DNA from: Acidobacteriota bacterium
GTDB lineage: Bacteria > Acidobacteriota > Polarisedimenticolia > J045
Direction: 5' to 3'
DNA: 6,950 nucleotides
Assembly: GCA_027064265.1 (NCBI GenBank)
Contig: JAMOQA010000515.1
Location: forward strand, 1 to 6,950
How positions within the stretch are numbered: position 1 is the first letter of the stretch; each line of letters opens with the position of its first letter. Shown here in pieces: positions 1 through 6,096 of this stretch. The notes beneath the pieces are model-generated. The model was given only the letters and a program-made list of their open reading frames with translations, did not search any database and was not told the DNA's origin. A program made the translations under genes and the position numbers.

Positions 1-2283
1 ACCACCGAAGAGAGCGGCAAGACCATGATGGATGGTGGTGATCGGCACGCCAAGGGCGCCCGCCTTCTCCCAGTCCACCTCCACGTGGAACTCCGGCACG
101 TCCTCCATCCCGTTCGGCCTGACCCGCATCACCCTCGGATCCTCGGCCGCCATCTCCAGGAGCTGGTTCCGTGCCGCCATCAGTTTCTCGTGGCCCAGTC
201 CGCCAAAGTCCAGGAGCTCGAAATCGAACCCCGCGGCGTTACCCAGCTCGATGATGGCCGGCGGTGGGAAGGCGAAGACCATGGCCCCCTTGATCCCCGA
301 GAGAAACTCCATGGCCCTTCCCGTCATCGGCCCGACCTTCATGTCCGGCCGGCCCCGCTCCTCCCAGTCCTTCAGCTTCACGAATCCCAGGCCCACGTTC
401 TGGCCCTGCCCGCTGAACGAGATGCCCGCAACGTAAGCAAACGACTCGACCGCATCCTTCTCCTGCGTCAGAAAGTACTTCTCCACCTGCTCGAGGACGT
501 TCCGCGTCTGCTCCAGGGTCGACCCGGACGGAAGCGTGACCTGCACGAGCAGCATCCCCTGGTCTTCGTCCGGGAGATAGGCCGTCGGCAGGTGCAGGAA
601 CAGGTATCCCATCAACGTCACGAGGACGACGTAGATCAGGACGTAGCGCAGCTTCCGCCCCAGGACGTGCCCGACCAGCCGGACGTAGACGTCCCGCAGG
701 CGTTCGATCAGCAGGTCAAACCGCCGAAAGAAGGGCCGCAGGAAGAACACCGCGCTGTCCGATGGCCTGTGGCCTGGCGGCACCGGCCTCAGCAGCGACG
801 CGCACAGGACCGGCGTGAGGATCAGCGCCACGAGAACGGAAAGGAGCATCGCCGAGGCAATGGTCACCGCGAACTGCCGGTAGATGATACCGGTGGAGCC
901 GGGGAAGAAGGCCATCGGGCCGAAGACCGCCGAGAGCACGATCCCGATTCCCACCAGCGCGCTGGTGATCTCCTCCATCGATTTCGCCGTCGCTTCCTTC
1001 GGTGGCAGTCCCTCCTCCCTCATGATGCGGTCCACGTTCTCCACAACCACGATGGCGTCGTCGACGAGCAGGCCGATCGCCAGCACCATGGCGAACATGG
1101 TGAGCATGTTGATGGAAAAGCCCAGGATCGCGATCACCGCGAAGGTTCCCAGGACTACAACTGGCACGGCAATGGTCGGGATCAGGGTGGCACGCAGGTT
1201 TCCCAGGAAGAGCCACATCACGATGAAGACCAGGATGACCGCCTCGTACAGTGTCTTCACCACTTCGTGGATGGCCACCCGGGTGAAGGGAGTGGTATCG
1301 TACGGATAAACCACCTTCACACCGGGCGGAAAGTAGCGGCTCATTTCCTGGAGCTTCTTCTTGATGCGATCCGCCGTCTTCAGGGAGTTGGCGCCGGGCT
1401 CCTTGCGAATGGCGAGGAAGGCTGCGTGCTTGCCATTGTACCTGTCTACGATGTCATATCGTTCCGTTCCAAGTTCCACCCGCCCGACGTCCCTGATTCG
1501 AACGATCGACCCGTCCGGGTTGGTACGAATCGGGATGCGGGCAAACTGCTCCGGGGTCTGGAGGTAATGCTGCACGATGATCGCGGCGTTCAGGCGCTGC
1601 CCCCTGACGGCTGGCGCACCACCGAACTGGCCGGCCGAGACCTCGACGTTGTAGGCGCGAAGCGCCCCGACGACGTCATCCACGGTCAGGGAGTAATTGG
1701 TCAGCTTGTCGGGATCCAGCCAGACGCGCATCGCGTATTCCGTGCCGAACGCCTCTACCTCGCCGACGCCCGGCACCCGGGCGAGCACCTTCTGGAGGTT
1801 GGACTTGGCATAATCCATCAGATCATTGCCATCCAGGCTCCCGTCCTCTGAAATGATCCCCACGATCAACATGTAGTTGCGGGTCGACTTGCTGACCTTC
1901 ACCCCCTGCCGTTGCACCACCTCGGGCAGGCTTGCCATCGCCAGCTGGAGCTTGTTCTGCACCTTGGACCAGGCCAGGTCCGGATCCGTTCCCGGGCTGA
2001 AGGTGAGCTCGATGCGGCTGGCTCCCGAGGAATTGCTGCTGGCGGACAGGTAGAGCATCTTGTCCAGGCCCGTCATCTCCTGTTCTATGACCTGGGTGAC
2101 GGTATTCTCCACGGTCTCCGCGGAAGCTCCTGGATAGAAGGCATCGATCGCTATCACCGGCGGTGCCAGGTCCGGATACTGCGACACGGGCAGAAAATAG
2201 ATGGCCAGCAGCCCGGCGCTCATGATGGCGATGGCGACGACCCAGGCAAAAACCGGGCGATCGAGGAAGAATCTCGACAGCAT
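1..2283 (-). CDS. acrB: RND multidrug efflux permease, AcrB/MexB type (HAE1 family), 3' end beyond window
   Basis: Inner-membrane proton/drug antiporter, the pump of a tripartite efflux system that takes substrates from periplasm and membrane and passes them to an outer-membrane channel. Translating the minus strand from ATG at 2283 gives 761 codons without a stop, against about 1,040-1,050 residues for the family, so the last quarter (TM8-12) is outside. It aligns almost without gaps to E. coli AcrB as I remember it. TM1 is at residues 10-30, followed by SQYPD and APP at 34-42. PYDTTPF is at 327-333, TM2-TM6 at about 341-495, TM7 at about 547-565, and PDEDQG at 571-576. The proton-relay pair in TM4 is present as D408-D409 (bases 1057-1062); the relay lysine of TM10 falls outside. 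F179, F623 and F634 match three pocket phenylalanines of AcrB. The start is supported by a strong Shine-Dalgarno sequence and the one-base overlap with the adaptor stop. Family assignment is very secure; orthology to acrB, mexB or ttgB in particular, and the substrates, are not. Confidence 0.96.
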   Translation of the reverse strand, partial: MLSRFFLDRPVFAWVVAIAIMSAGLLAIYFLPVSQYPDLAPPVIAIDAFYPGASAETVENTVTQVIEQEMTGLDKMLYLSASSNSSGASRIELTFSPGTDPDLAWSKVQNKLQLAMASLPEVVQRQGVKVSKSTRNYMLIVGIISEDGSLDGNDLMDYAKSNLQKVLARVPGVGEVEAFGTEYAMRVWLDPDKLTNYSLTVDDVVGALRAYNVEVSAGQFGGAPAVRGQRLNAAIIVQHYLQTPEQFARIPIRTNPDGSIVRIRDVGRVELGTERYDIVDRYNGKHAAFLAIRKEPGANSLKTADRIKKKLQEMSRYFPPGVKVVYPYDTTPFTRVAIHEVVKTLYEAVILVFIVMWLFLGNLRATLIPTIAVPVVVLGTFAVIAILGFSINMLTMFAMVLAIGLLVDDAIVVVENVDRIMREEGLPPKEATAKSMEEITSALVGIGIVLSAVFGPMAFFPGSTGIIYRQFAVTIASAMLLSVLVALILTPVLCASLLRPVPPGHRPSDSAVFFLRPFFRRFDLLIERLRDVYVRLVGHVLGRKLRYVLIYVVLVTLMGYLFLHLPTAYLPDEDQGMLLVQVTLPSGSTLEQTRNVLEQVEKYFLTQEKDAVESFAYVAGISFSGQGQNVGLGFVKLKDWEERGRPDMKVGPMTGRAMEFLSGIKGAMVFAFPPPAIIELGNAAGFDFELLDFGGLGHEKLMAARNQLLEMAAEDPRVMRVRPNGMEDVPEFHVEVDWEKAGALGVPITTIHHGLAALFGG

Positions 2284-3524
2284 CAGGCACCTCCCGCGGG
2301 AGTTCCGTGCTCAGCCGCAGCGCCCCCGTCCCGTGCTTTCTCGACGGTCTTCTCTTCCTCCCACGGCGTGGCTTTTACCTGCATCCCGGGACGTACGAAC
2401 TGGAGTCCCTCGACGATCACCCTGTCTCCGGGGGAAAGGCCCGACACGACAAGCCACCTGTCGCCGATGGCCCGCCCGAGCTCGAGCCTCTTCATTTCCG
2501 CCCTGTCGCCAGGACCAACCACCATGACATAGGGCTCTCCGTCCGGTGTCCTGGCAACGGCCTGTTGCGGAACGAGAATGGCGTCCTCCCTGACTCCTTC
2601 CGTTATGACGGCCCGCACGAACATGTTCGGCAGGAGGACCTTCTCGGCATTGGGAAAGATCATCCGAACGATCACCGACCCCGTGGTGGGATCCACCGAC
2701 ACCTCGCGAAACTGCAGGACACCCTCGCGCGGGTACGGGGTCCCGTCCTCCAGGACGAGCTTCACCTTCGTCTCGTCTACGTCACTCCGGGCGAGCCCTC
2801 CCTCCCGCAGCCGCTTCTTCAACCGCAACAACTCGGTCGTCGACTGGGGCACGTCCACGTAGATGGGGTCCAGCTGGTGAATCGTCGCGAGTGGCACAGG
2901 CTGGTAGGCCGTGACGATGGCGCCCTCTGTCACGTTGGACTTGCCTATCCGGCCGGAAATCGGTGCCGTGATCTTCGTGTACCCGAGGTTGATACGAGCC
3001 GTCTTCACCTGGGCTTTCCAGTACTCGATCTCGGCCTCGGCCTGTGCCAGGGCGGCAACCGCATCGTCGTAATCCTGCTGGCTGACCGCCTTGTCCGGCA
3101 GCAGCTCCCGGAATCGCTCGACCCGCAACCGGATCGGTGGCAGGTTGGACTCGGCCCTCGCGAGGGCAGCCTCCGCATTGGCAAGCGCTGCCTCGAAGGG
3201 AGCAGGGTCGATCTGGTACAGCACCTGCCCGGCCACCACGTCGGCACCTTCCTTGAAGAGGCGCTTCAGGATCAGCCCGCTGACCTGGGGCCGGATCTCC
3301 GCGACGCGGAACGAAGAGGTGCGCCCCGGCAGCTCCGTGGTCAGGACGACCTTCTGTGGCCGGGCTGTCACCACTCCCACTTCCGGAGTTCCCGATGGCG
3401 GCGCCTCCCCCCGGTGGGGATTGCAGGCCGCCAGCCAAACGCCGGTCAGCACGGCCAGCAGCGCCACGCTCCACCCTGTCCACTTGTCAGCCGGCTTCCG
3501 CAGAATTCTTCTTTCGTGGCTCAT
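2283..3524 (-). CDS. acrA: Periplasmic adaptor (membrane fusion) lipoprotein of RND efflux pump, AcrA/MexA type
   Basis: Links the inner-membrane RND pump to the outer-membrane channel. The 413 residues are normal for AcrA-like proteins. A basic N-terminus and hydrophobic segment (about 18-33) end in the lipobox LAAC with C34, so the mature protein should be lipid-anchored. The order follows AcrA: VGVVTARP at 49-56 and ELPGRTSSFR at 64-73 (membrane-proximal/barrel), RPQVSGLI at 78-85 (lipoyl half), a helical hairpin at about 107-180, the second lipoyl half with APISGRIGKSNVTEGA at 187-202, then the barrel (QLDPIYVDV at 217-225, LLPNMFVRA at 297-305). The hairpin tip has the TolC-docking RLS motif: R137, L141, S148. 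The C-terminal tail (about 388-413) is charged, then Gly/Ala-rich, and probably disordered. ATG at 3524 has GGAGGAG 7 bases upstream. It sits 48 bases after the repressor gene and overlaps the permease start by one base, so it is certainly in the same operon. Confidence 0.96.
   Translation of the reverse strand: MSHERRILRKPADKWTGWSVALLAVLTGVWLAACNPHRGEAPPSGTPEVGVVTARPQKVVLTTELPGRTSSFRVAEIRPQVSGLILKRLFKEGADVVAGQVLYQIDPAPFEAALANAEAALARAESNLPPIRLRVERFRELLPDKAVSQQDYDDAVAALAQAEAEIEYWKAQVKTARINLGYTKITAPISGRIGKSNVTEGAIVTAYQPVPLATIHQLDPIYVDVPQSTTELLRLKKRLREGGLARSDVDETKVKLVLEDGTPYPREGVLQFREVSVDPTTGSVIVRMIFPNAEKVLLPNMFVRAVITEGVREDAILVPQQAVARTPDGEPYVMVVGPGDRAEMKRLELGRAIGDRWLVVSGLSPGDRVIVEGLQFVRPGMQVKATPWEEEKTVEKARDGGAAAEHGTPAGGA
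2288..2302 (-). promoter_or_regulatory. Ribosome binding site of the RND permease within a self-complementary 12-mer
   Basis: On the minus strand GGGAGGTG (2295 to 2288) lies just before the permease ATG at 2283, with 7 bases between GGAGG and ATG. It is a near-perfect match to the anti-Shine-Dalgarno sequence and fixes the start. Its GGGAG is half of the perfect palindrome CTCCCGCGGGAG (2291-2302). In mRNA this could form a 4-base-pair stem with a CGCG loop, weakly hiding the site until ribosomes finishing the adaptor open it. The site itself is clear; the masking role is inference. Confidence 0.7.
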
Positions 3525-3531
3525 CGATCGG

Positions 3532-3538
3532 CTCCTCC
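3532..3538 (-). promoter_or_regulatory. Ribosome binding site of the adaptor gene
   Basis: GGAGGAG on the minus strand, 7 bases before the ATG at 3524. It lies in the 48-base gap after the repressor stop. I see no separate promoter in that gap, which supports read-through from the repressor gene. Confidence 0.75.
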
Positions 3539-3572
3539 GAGCAGGAAGGAATCGAGCTGCCAGGACGGTCAG

Positions 3573-4196
3573 TCACGCGTTGATCAGGCCCCGGAAGAGA
3601 ATGTCCAGGATGACATCGGGATTCTCCGGGAAGGGATGTTCCTCCGGCGCCTCGAGCCAGAGGAGAAGGAAGGAGTTGCAAAGACTGTCGAGGGCAACGG
3701 CCAGGTAATAGGGTTCGGCGATCCTCCGGAAGTGCCCTTTTCTCATGCCTCTCTCAAAGACCGATGCGAGAGAGCGCATGAACCGGTGGTATCGTTCCCG
3801 GATTTCGCGATCGAGCCCCGCCTTGACGTTGAAGCTTGCGCCCCGTGTTTCAGCGAAATAGAGGCGCAGGACGGAGATGTTTTCCGCAAAAACTTCTCTC
3901 TTGGCCTTCACGTAGTTCCGCAATTGTTCAATCTCATCGTCAGCTTCCCTTATGGTACTGGTCAGGGCCTCGTGAAACCTGTCGGCCAGCTCGACGATCA
4001 GGCTCTTGTACAGCTCCTCCTTGTTCCGGAAGAACTTGTAGAGCGTCCCGACGGCGAACTCGGCTTTCGCGGCAATTTCGTGCATGGAAACGTTGTGGTA
4101 CCCCTTCTCCGAGAAGAGTTCCAGGGCAGCCGCGAGCATCTCCTCGCGCCGCCGGAGATTCTCTCTCGCGCGCCTTGACAGGCCCTCGTCCGCCAT
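3573..4196 (-). CDS. TetR/AcrR-family transcriptional repressor, probable regulator of the efflux operon
   Basis: DNA-binding repressor expected to release its operator when a drug-like ligand binds. The 207 residues are typical of the family. The N-terminal domain (about 14-65) carries the TetR signature: AALELFSEKGYHNVSMHEIA at 23-42, then the recognition helix region and FAVGTLYKFFRNKEELY at 47-63. Residues from about 70 on form the helical ligand/dimer domain and are not conserved enough to name a ligand. The start at 4196 is chosen because GGGAG (4205-4209) lies 8 bases upstream and the N-terminus (basic, rich in Arg/Glu) is normal for TetR proteins. It is first in the operon, 48 bases before the adaptor and in the same direction, unlike E. 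coli acrR, which is divergent from acrAB. Autoregulation together with the pump is the natural inference. A hand count of 28/60 GC at 3901-3960 makes this the least GC-rich gene of the window. Confidence 0.93.
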   Translation of the reverse strand: MADEGLSRRARENLRRREEMLAAALELFSEKGYHNVSMHEIAAKAEFAVGTLYKFFRNKEELYKSLIVELADRFHEALTSTIREADDEIEQLRNYVKAKREVFAENISVLRLYFAETRGASFNVKAGLDREIRERYHRFMRSLASVFERGMRKGHFRRIAEPYYLAVALDSLCNSFLLLWLEAPEEHPFPENPDVILDILFRGLINA

Positions 4197-4229
4197 TCCC
4201 CGATCTCCCGCCGCAGAACCTCGACGTGG

Positions 4230-4279
4230 TGACGCCCGGCTGGCGTGAACGAAGCGTCATGATACAGAACGCGGCGTCA
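4230..4279. repeat. Cluster of GCGTCA half-sites around the putative efflux promoter
   Basis: GCGTCA occurs at 4254-4259 and 4274-4279, exactly 20 bases apart in the same orientation, and inverted as TGACGC at 4230-4235. The outer pair forms a 7-base inverted repeat (GTGACGC at 4229-4235, GCGTCAC at 4274-4280). A further short inverted repeat is ACGCC (4232-4236) with GGCGT (4242-4246). The copy at 4254-4259 touches the possible -10 element, where a repressor would be expected to bind. Seen directly; an operator role is inference, and short GC-rich words repeat easily by chance. Confidence 0.35.
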
Positions 4280-4287
4280 CATTGCCA
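4259..4287 (-). promoter_or_regulatory. Possible sigma-70-type promoter of the efflux operon
   Basis: On the minus strand a -10-like TATCAT (4264 to 4259) is preceded, after 17 bases, by TGGCAA (4287 to 4282) as a poor -35. Transcription would start near 4252 and leave a leader of about 55 bases before the TetR gene. The -10 matches 5 of 6 consensus bases, the -35 only 3 of 6. It is the best pair I see upstream of the operon, and its position among repeated sequences fits a regulated promoter. Not strong on sequence alone. Confidence 0.35.
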
Positions 4288-4297
4288 CGGTGGATCT

Positions 4298-4319
4298 CGA
4301 CAGGAGGAGCCTCCTGTCG
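4298..4319. promoter_or_regulatory. Perfect inverted repeat, 10-base arms with 2-base centre; candidate TetR operator
   Basis: Arms CGACAGGAGG (4298-4307) and CCTCCTGTCG (4310-4319) are exact reverse complements around a central AG. It is in the intergenic region, about 100 bases before the TetR start and 10 bases upstream of the possible -35. Size and symmetry resemble known AcrR-type operators. The alternative, an intrinsic terminator for the glycosyltransferase transcript, is less likely because neither flank has a T-run. As RNA, a 2-base loop would need the arms to open slightly. Confidence 0.45.
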
Positions 4320-4326
4320 TTCGTGC

Positions 4327-4343
4327 GGGAGGGACAGGGGGGG
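4327..4343 (+). other. G-quadruplex-type motif
   Basis: Four GGG tracts at 4327-4329, 4331-4333, 4337-4339 and 4341-4343 with loops of 1, 3 and 1 bases fit the standard G3+N1-7 pattern. The G-rich strand is the plus strand, which is the template strand for the genes here. It begins 7 bases beyond the inverted repeat at 4298-4319. Such motifs are frequent by chance in GC-rich DNA, so only the pattern is claimed. Confidence 0.4.
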
Positions 4344-4350
4344 AGAAGTC

Positions 4351-4372
4351 GAAAGGAATGCCCGCATCGGGC
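4351..4372 (-). terminator. Weak intrinsic terminator candidate after the glycosyltransferase genes
   Basis: On the minus strand GCCCG (4372 to 4368), loop ATG, CGGGC (4364 to 4360), followed by ATTCCTTTC (4359 to 4351). The stem has only five base pairs and the tail is only partly T-rich. It lies about 170 bases after the GT9 stop, in the right orientation to end that transcript before the efflux operon. A weak call, listed because nothing better is seen. Confidence 0.2.
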
Positions 4373-4539
4373 CCGTCAACAACCGGATCCGGCTCCTTCA
4401 CCGGCTCGCCTCCGGTTCCCGTCACCCCCGCACCGCGGTCGCCATGCACTTTCTCACCGTCGGTCGCACCTGCCCCCTGGCCCCATCCGCCGATACTTCG
4501 CGATACCGCAGCGCACCCCCTGCATCGCGCGCCGCGGGC

Positions 4540-6096
4540 TCAGGCGGGGACGGGGCGGGTGGCGGCGGCGAGGGCCGAGCCGAGGCGGCGGACGATCTTC
4601 TCGTGGGCGGCGAGCGTCGCGGCGGGGCCGGTCGGGGGAACCTGGTCGAGCAGGAGCGGGAGCATCCGGCCGACCGGCGCGAGGGCCGGTTCCCCGGAGA
4701 GCACCCGCTCCACGGCGCGAAGCCGCTCGCCAAGTTGGCGCAGGCGTTCCGGGAGACCTTCCGCCCGGCCGGACCGCAGGTCCAGGACCGCCCGGCGCAG
4801 GAGTTCGCCGGCCTCCCCGGCGGCACGGGCGGCCTCGCCCAGGACTCCCTCGAGACGGTCCGCGGCCCCGGGATCCTCGTCGTGGAGCCGCGCGAGGACC
4901 CGGGCCGGGTCGCCGGGATGCCGGGGCACCGCGGCGAAGGCCGCGAGCAACGCCCGGGCGACGGTGGAGGGTCCGACCCCGGGCCGGCCCGGCGGCCGGA
5001 ACTCGCAACCGCCGACCCCGTCCCCGGGCACCGCCTCCCGCGCCCGGAGCGTCAGGAACGCCTCGTTCTCGCCGGGCGACGGGCGCCACCGGGCATCCCC
5101 GAGCAGGGCGTCGAGGGCGACACGCACCGCCTCGACGGAGATCGCCTCCATCGGCGCGCGGGCGGGCGGGAGCGCCTGGATCACCGCGTCCCCCGGGCTC
5201 CCGGGACCGGTGTCGCCCGCGTGGGCGCCCGCGCCGTAGAGCCCCACCACCGGCACTCCCAGCACCGACGCCAGGTGCAGGGGGCCGGTGTCCGCCGCGA
5301 CGACCACGGCGCTCCGGGCGAGCACCCCGGGCAGTTCCGCGAGGGGAACCTCGCCGCAGAGGGAACGGACCGCGCCACCACCGGCGACCCTGGCGATCTC
5401 GGCCCCGGCCTCCCGGTCCTCCGCCGAACCGAGCACGACGACCCGCCGGCCGCGACGGGCGAGGTGGGCCGCGAGCGACCCCCAGCGGTCGACGGGCCAG
5501 CGCCGGGCAGCATCCCCCGCGCCCGGCACCAGCGCGACCGGCCCACCGGGATTTCCGGCCCGGGGAAGGGACGCGGGCCGCGGGACCGGCATGGCCGCGT
5601 CGGCCAGCGCCTCGGCGGCCAGCAGGGTCCGCACCCGGGTCATCGGCACCCGTCCCCGGGGACGGGTGTCGACCGCGGCCAGGGGCCAGGTGGCCCAGAA
5701 CCCCCGGAAGAGGATCTCTCCGCCGGGGGCCAGCATCGGCCCCACGACCCGCTCCGGGCCCGCCAGGGCGCTGGCCAGGGCCGCACCCGCCGCGTGCCAG
5801 GTCAGGTCGACGACGAGCTCCGGACGCTCGACCTCCAGGCGCCGGACGAGTTCCTCGCCGCGTCGCCGCAGCTCCTCCCGCGCCGGGCGTCCGGCGGCCG
5901 CCGCGGCGAGGACGGGAGCAAGCGCCTCCGCGGGAACCCCCACCACGTTCACCCGGCTCGGCATGATCCGGCGCGCGAGGGGCACGTACCGTTCCTGGAC
6001 GAGCAGGACGACCCGGTCGACCTCCGCAAGGAGCCTGAGCGCCGGCAGGGACTGGGCGACGTCCCCGAGACGCTCGAGCTGGAGGACGGCGATCAT
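4540..6096 (-). CDS. Glycosyltransferase family 9 (heptosyltransferase-like) with long C-terminal helical extension
   Basis: Predicted GT-B-fold transferase; GT9 enzymes such as WaaC/WaaF move heptose from ADP-heptose to LPS core or another acceptor. 518 residues from ATG at 6096. The N-terminal domain opens with LERLGDVAQSLPALRLL (7-23), whose D12 matches the catalytic Asp of the family's LGD motif. The nucleotide-sugar domain has VALVPGAG (187-194), RRWPVDRW (198-205), VVVLGSAEDRE (219-229), LCGEVPLAEL (246-255) and the hallmark AADTGPLHLASVLGVPVVGLYG (267-288). The GT9 core ends near 335. Residues about 336-518 are extra: an Arg/Pro-rich linker, then mostly Ala/Leu/Arg/Glu helices (about 377-465), of no family I recognise. 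The start is chosen because its ATGA overlaps the stop of the preceding glycosyltransferase by four bases. A longer frame back to 6531 would lie inside that gene. The sugar and acceptor are unknown; LPS core or protein/flagellin glycosylation are both possible. Confidence 0.9.
   Translation of the reverse strand: MIAVLQLERLGDVAQSLPALRLLAEVDRVVLLVQERYVPLARRIMPSRVNVVGVPAEALAPVLAAAAAGRPAREELRRRGEELVRRLEVERPELVVDLTWHAAGAALASALAGPERVVGPMLAPGGEILFRGFWATWPLAAVDTRPRGRVPMTRVRTLLAAEALADAAMPVPRPASLPRAGNPGGPVALVPGAGDAARRWPVDRWGSLAAHLARRGRRVVVLGSAEDREAGAEIARVAGGGAVRSLCGEVPLAELPGVLARSAVVVAADTGPLHLASVLGVPVVGLYGAGAHAGDTGPGSPGDAVIQALPPARAPMEAISVEAVRVALDALLGDARWRPSPGENEAFLTLRAREAVPGDGVGGCEFRPPGRPGVGPSTVARALLAAFAAVPRHPGDPARVLARLHDEDPGAADRLEGVLGEAARAAGEAGELLRRAVLDLRSGRAEGLPERLRQLGERLRAVERVLSGEPALAPVGRMLPLLLDQVPPTGPAATLAAHEKIVRRLGSALAAATRPVPA

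Larger units (their letters stand above)
4197..4539. other. Intergenic region between glycosyltransferase genes and efflux operon
   Basis: No reading frame here looks like a gene on either strand. The half nearest the efflux operon holds the possible promoter, half-site cluster, inverted repeat and G-rich motif listed separately. The other half (about 4373-4539) shows only a 7-base inverted repeat, AACCGGA (4381-4387) with TCCGGTT (4411-4417), enclosing the 10-base palindrome CCGGATCCGG. No tail follows that would make it a terminator. I see nothing else in it. Confidence 0.6.

Noticed and set aside
716..1216. 166-codon minus-strand frame within the permease gene (and 1823-2290)
   Set aside because: Neither is in the permease frame; both are His/Gly/Arg-rich shadows of the real coding sequence.
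25..1851. 608-codon open frame on the plus strand
   Set aside because: It lies opposite the RND permease, whose AcrB-like sequence is unmistakable. The plus-strand product is rich in His, Arg, Asp and Gln with no domain; a by-product of GC-rich codons.
2782..3483. 233-codon minus-strand frame within the adaptor gene
   Set aside because: It is in a different frame from the adaptor, with a Gly/Arg-rich product; the adaptor frame matches AcrA along its whole length.
2307..4178. 623-codon open frame on the plus strand
   Set aside because: It runs opposite two recognised genes (adaptor and TetR regulator) and across the gap between them, and its product has no recognisable motif.
4298..4319. Reading the perfect inverted repeat as a Rho-independent terminator
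   Set aside because: Neither side has a T-run (AGATCC on the minus strand, TTCGTG on the plus strand), and the centre is only two bases.
3940..4449. 169-codon minus-strand frame that would fill the intergenic region
   Set aside because: It continues into the TetR gene in another frame, has no family resemblance, and covers the likely control region; no good ribosome site was seen.
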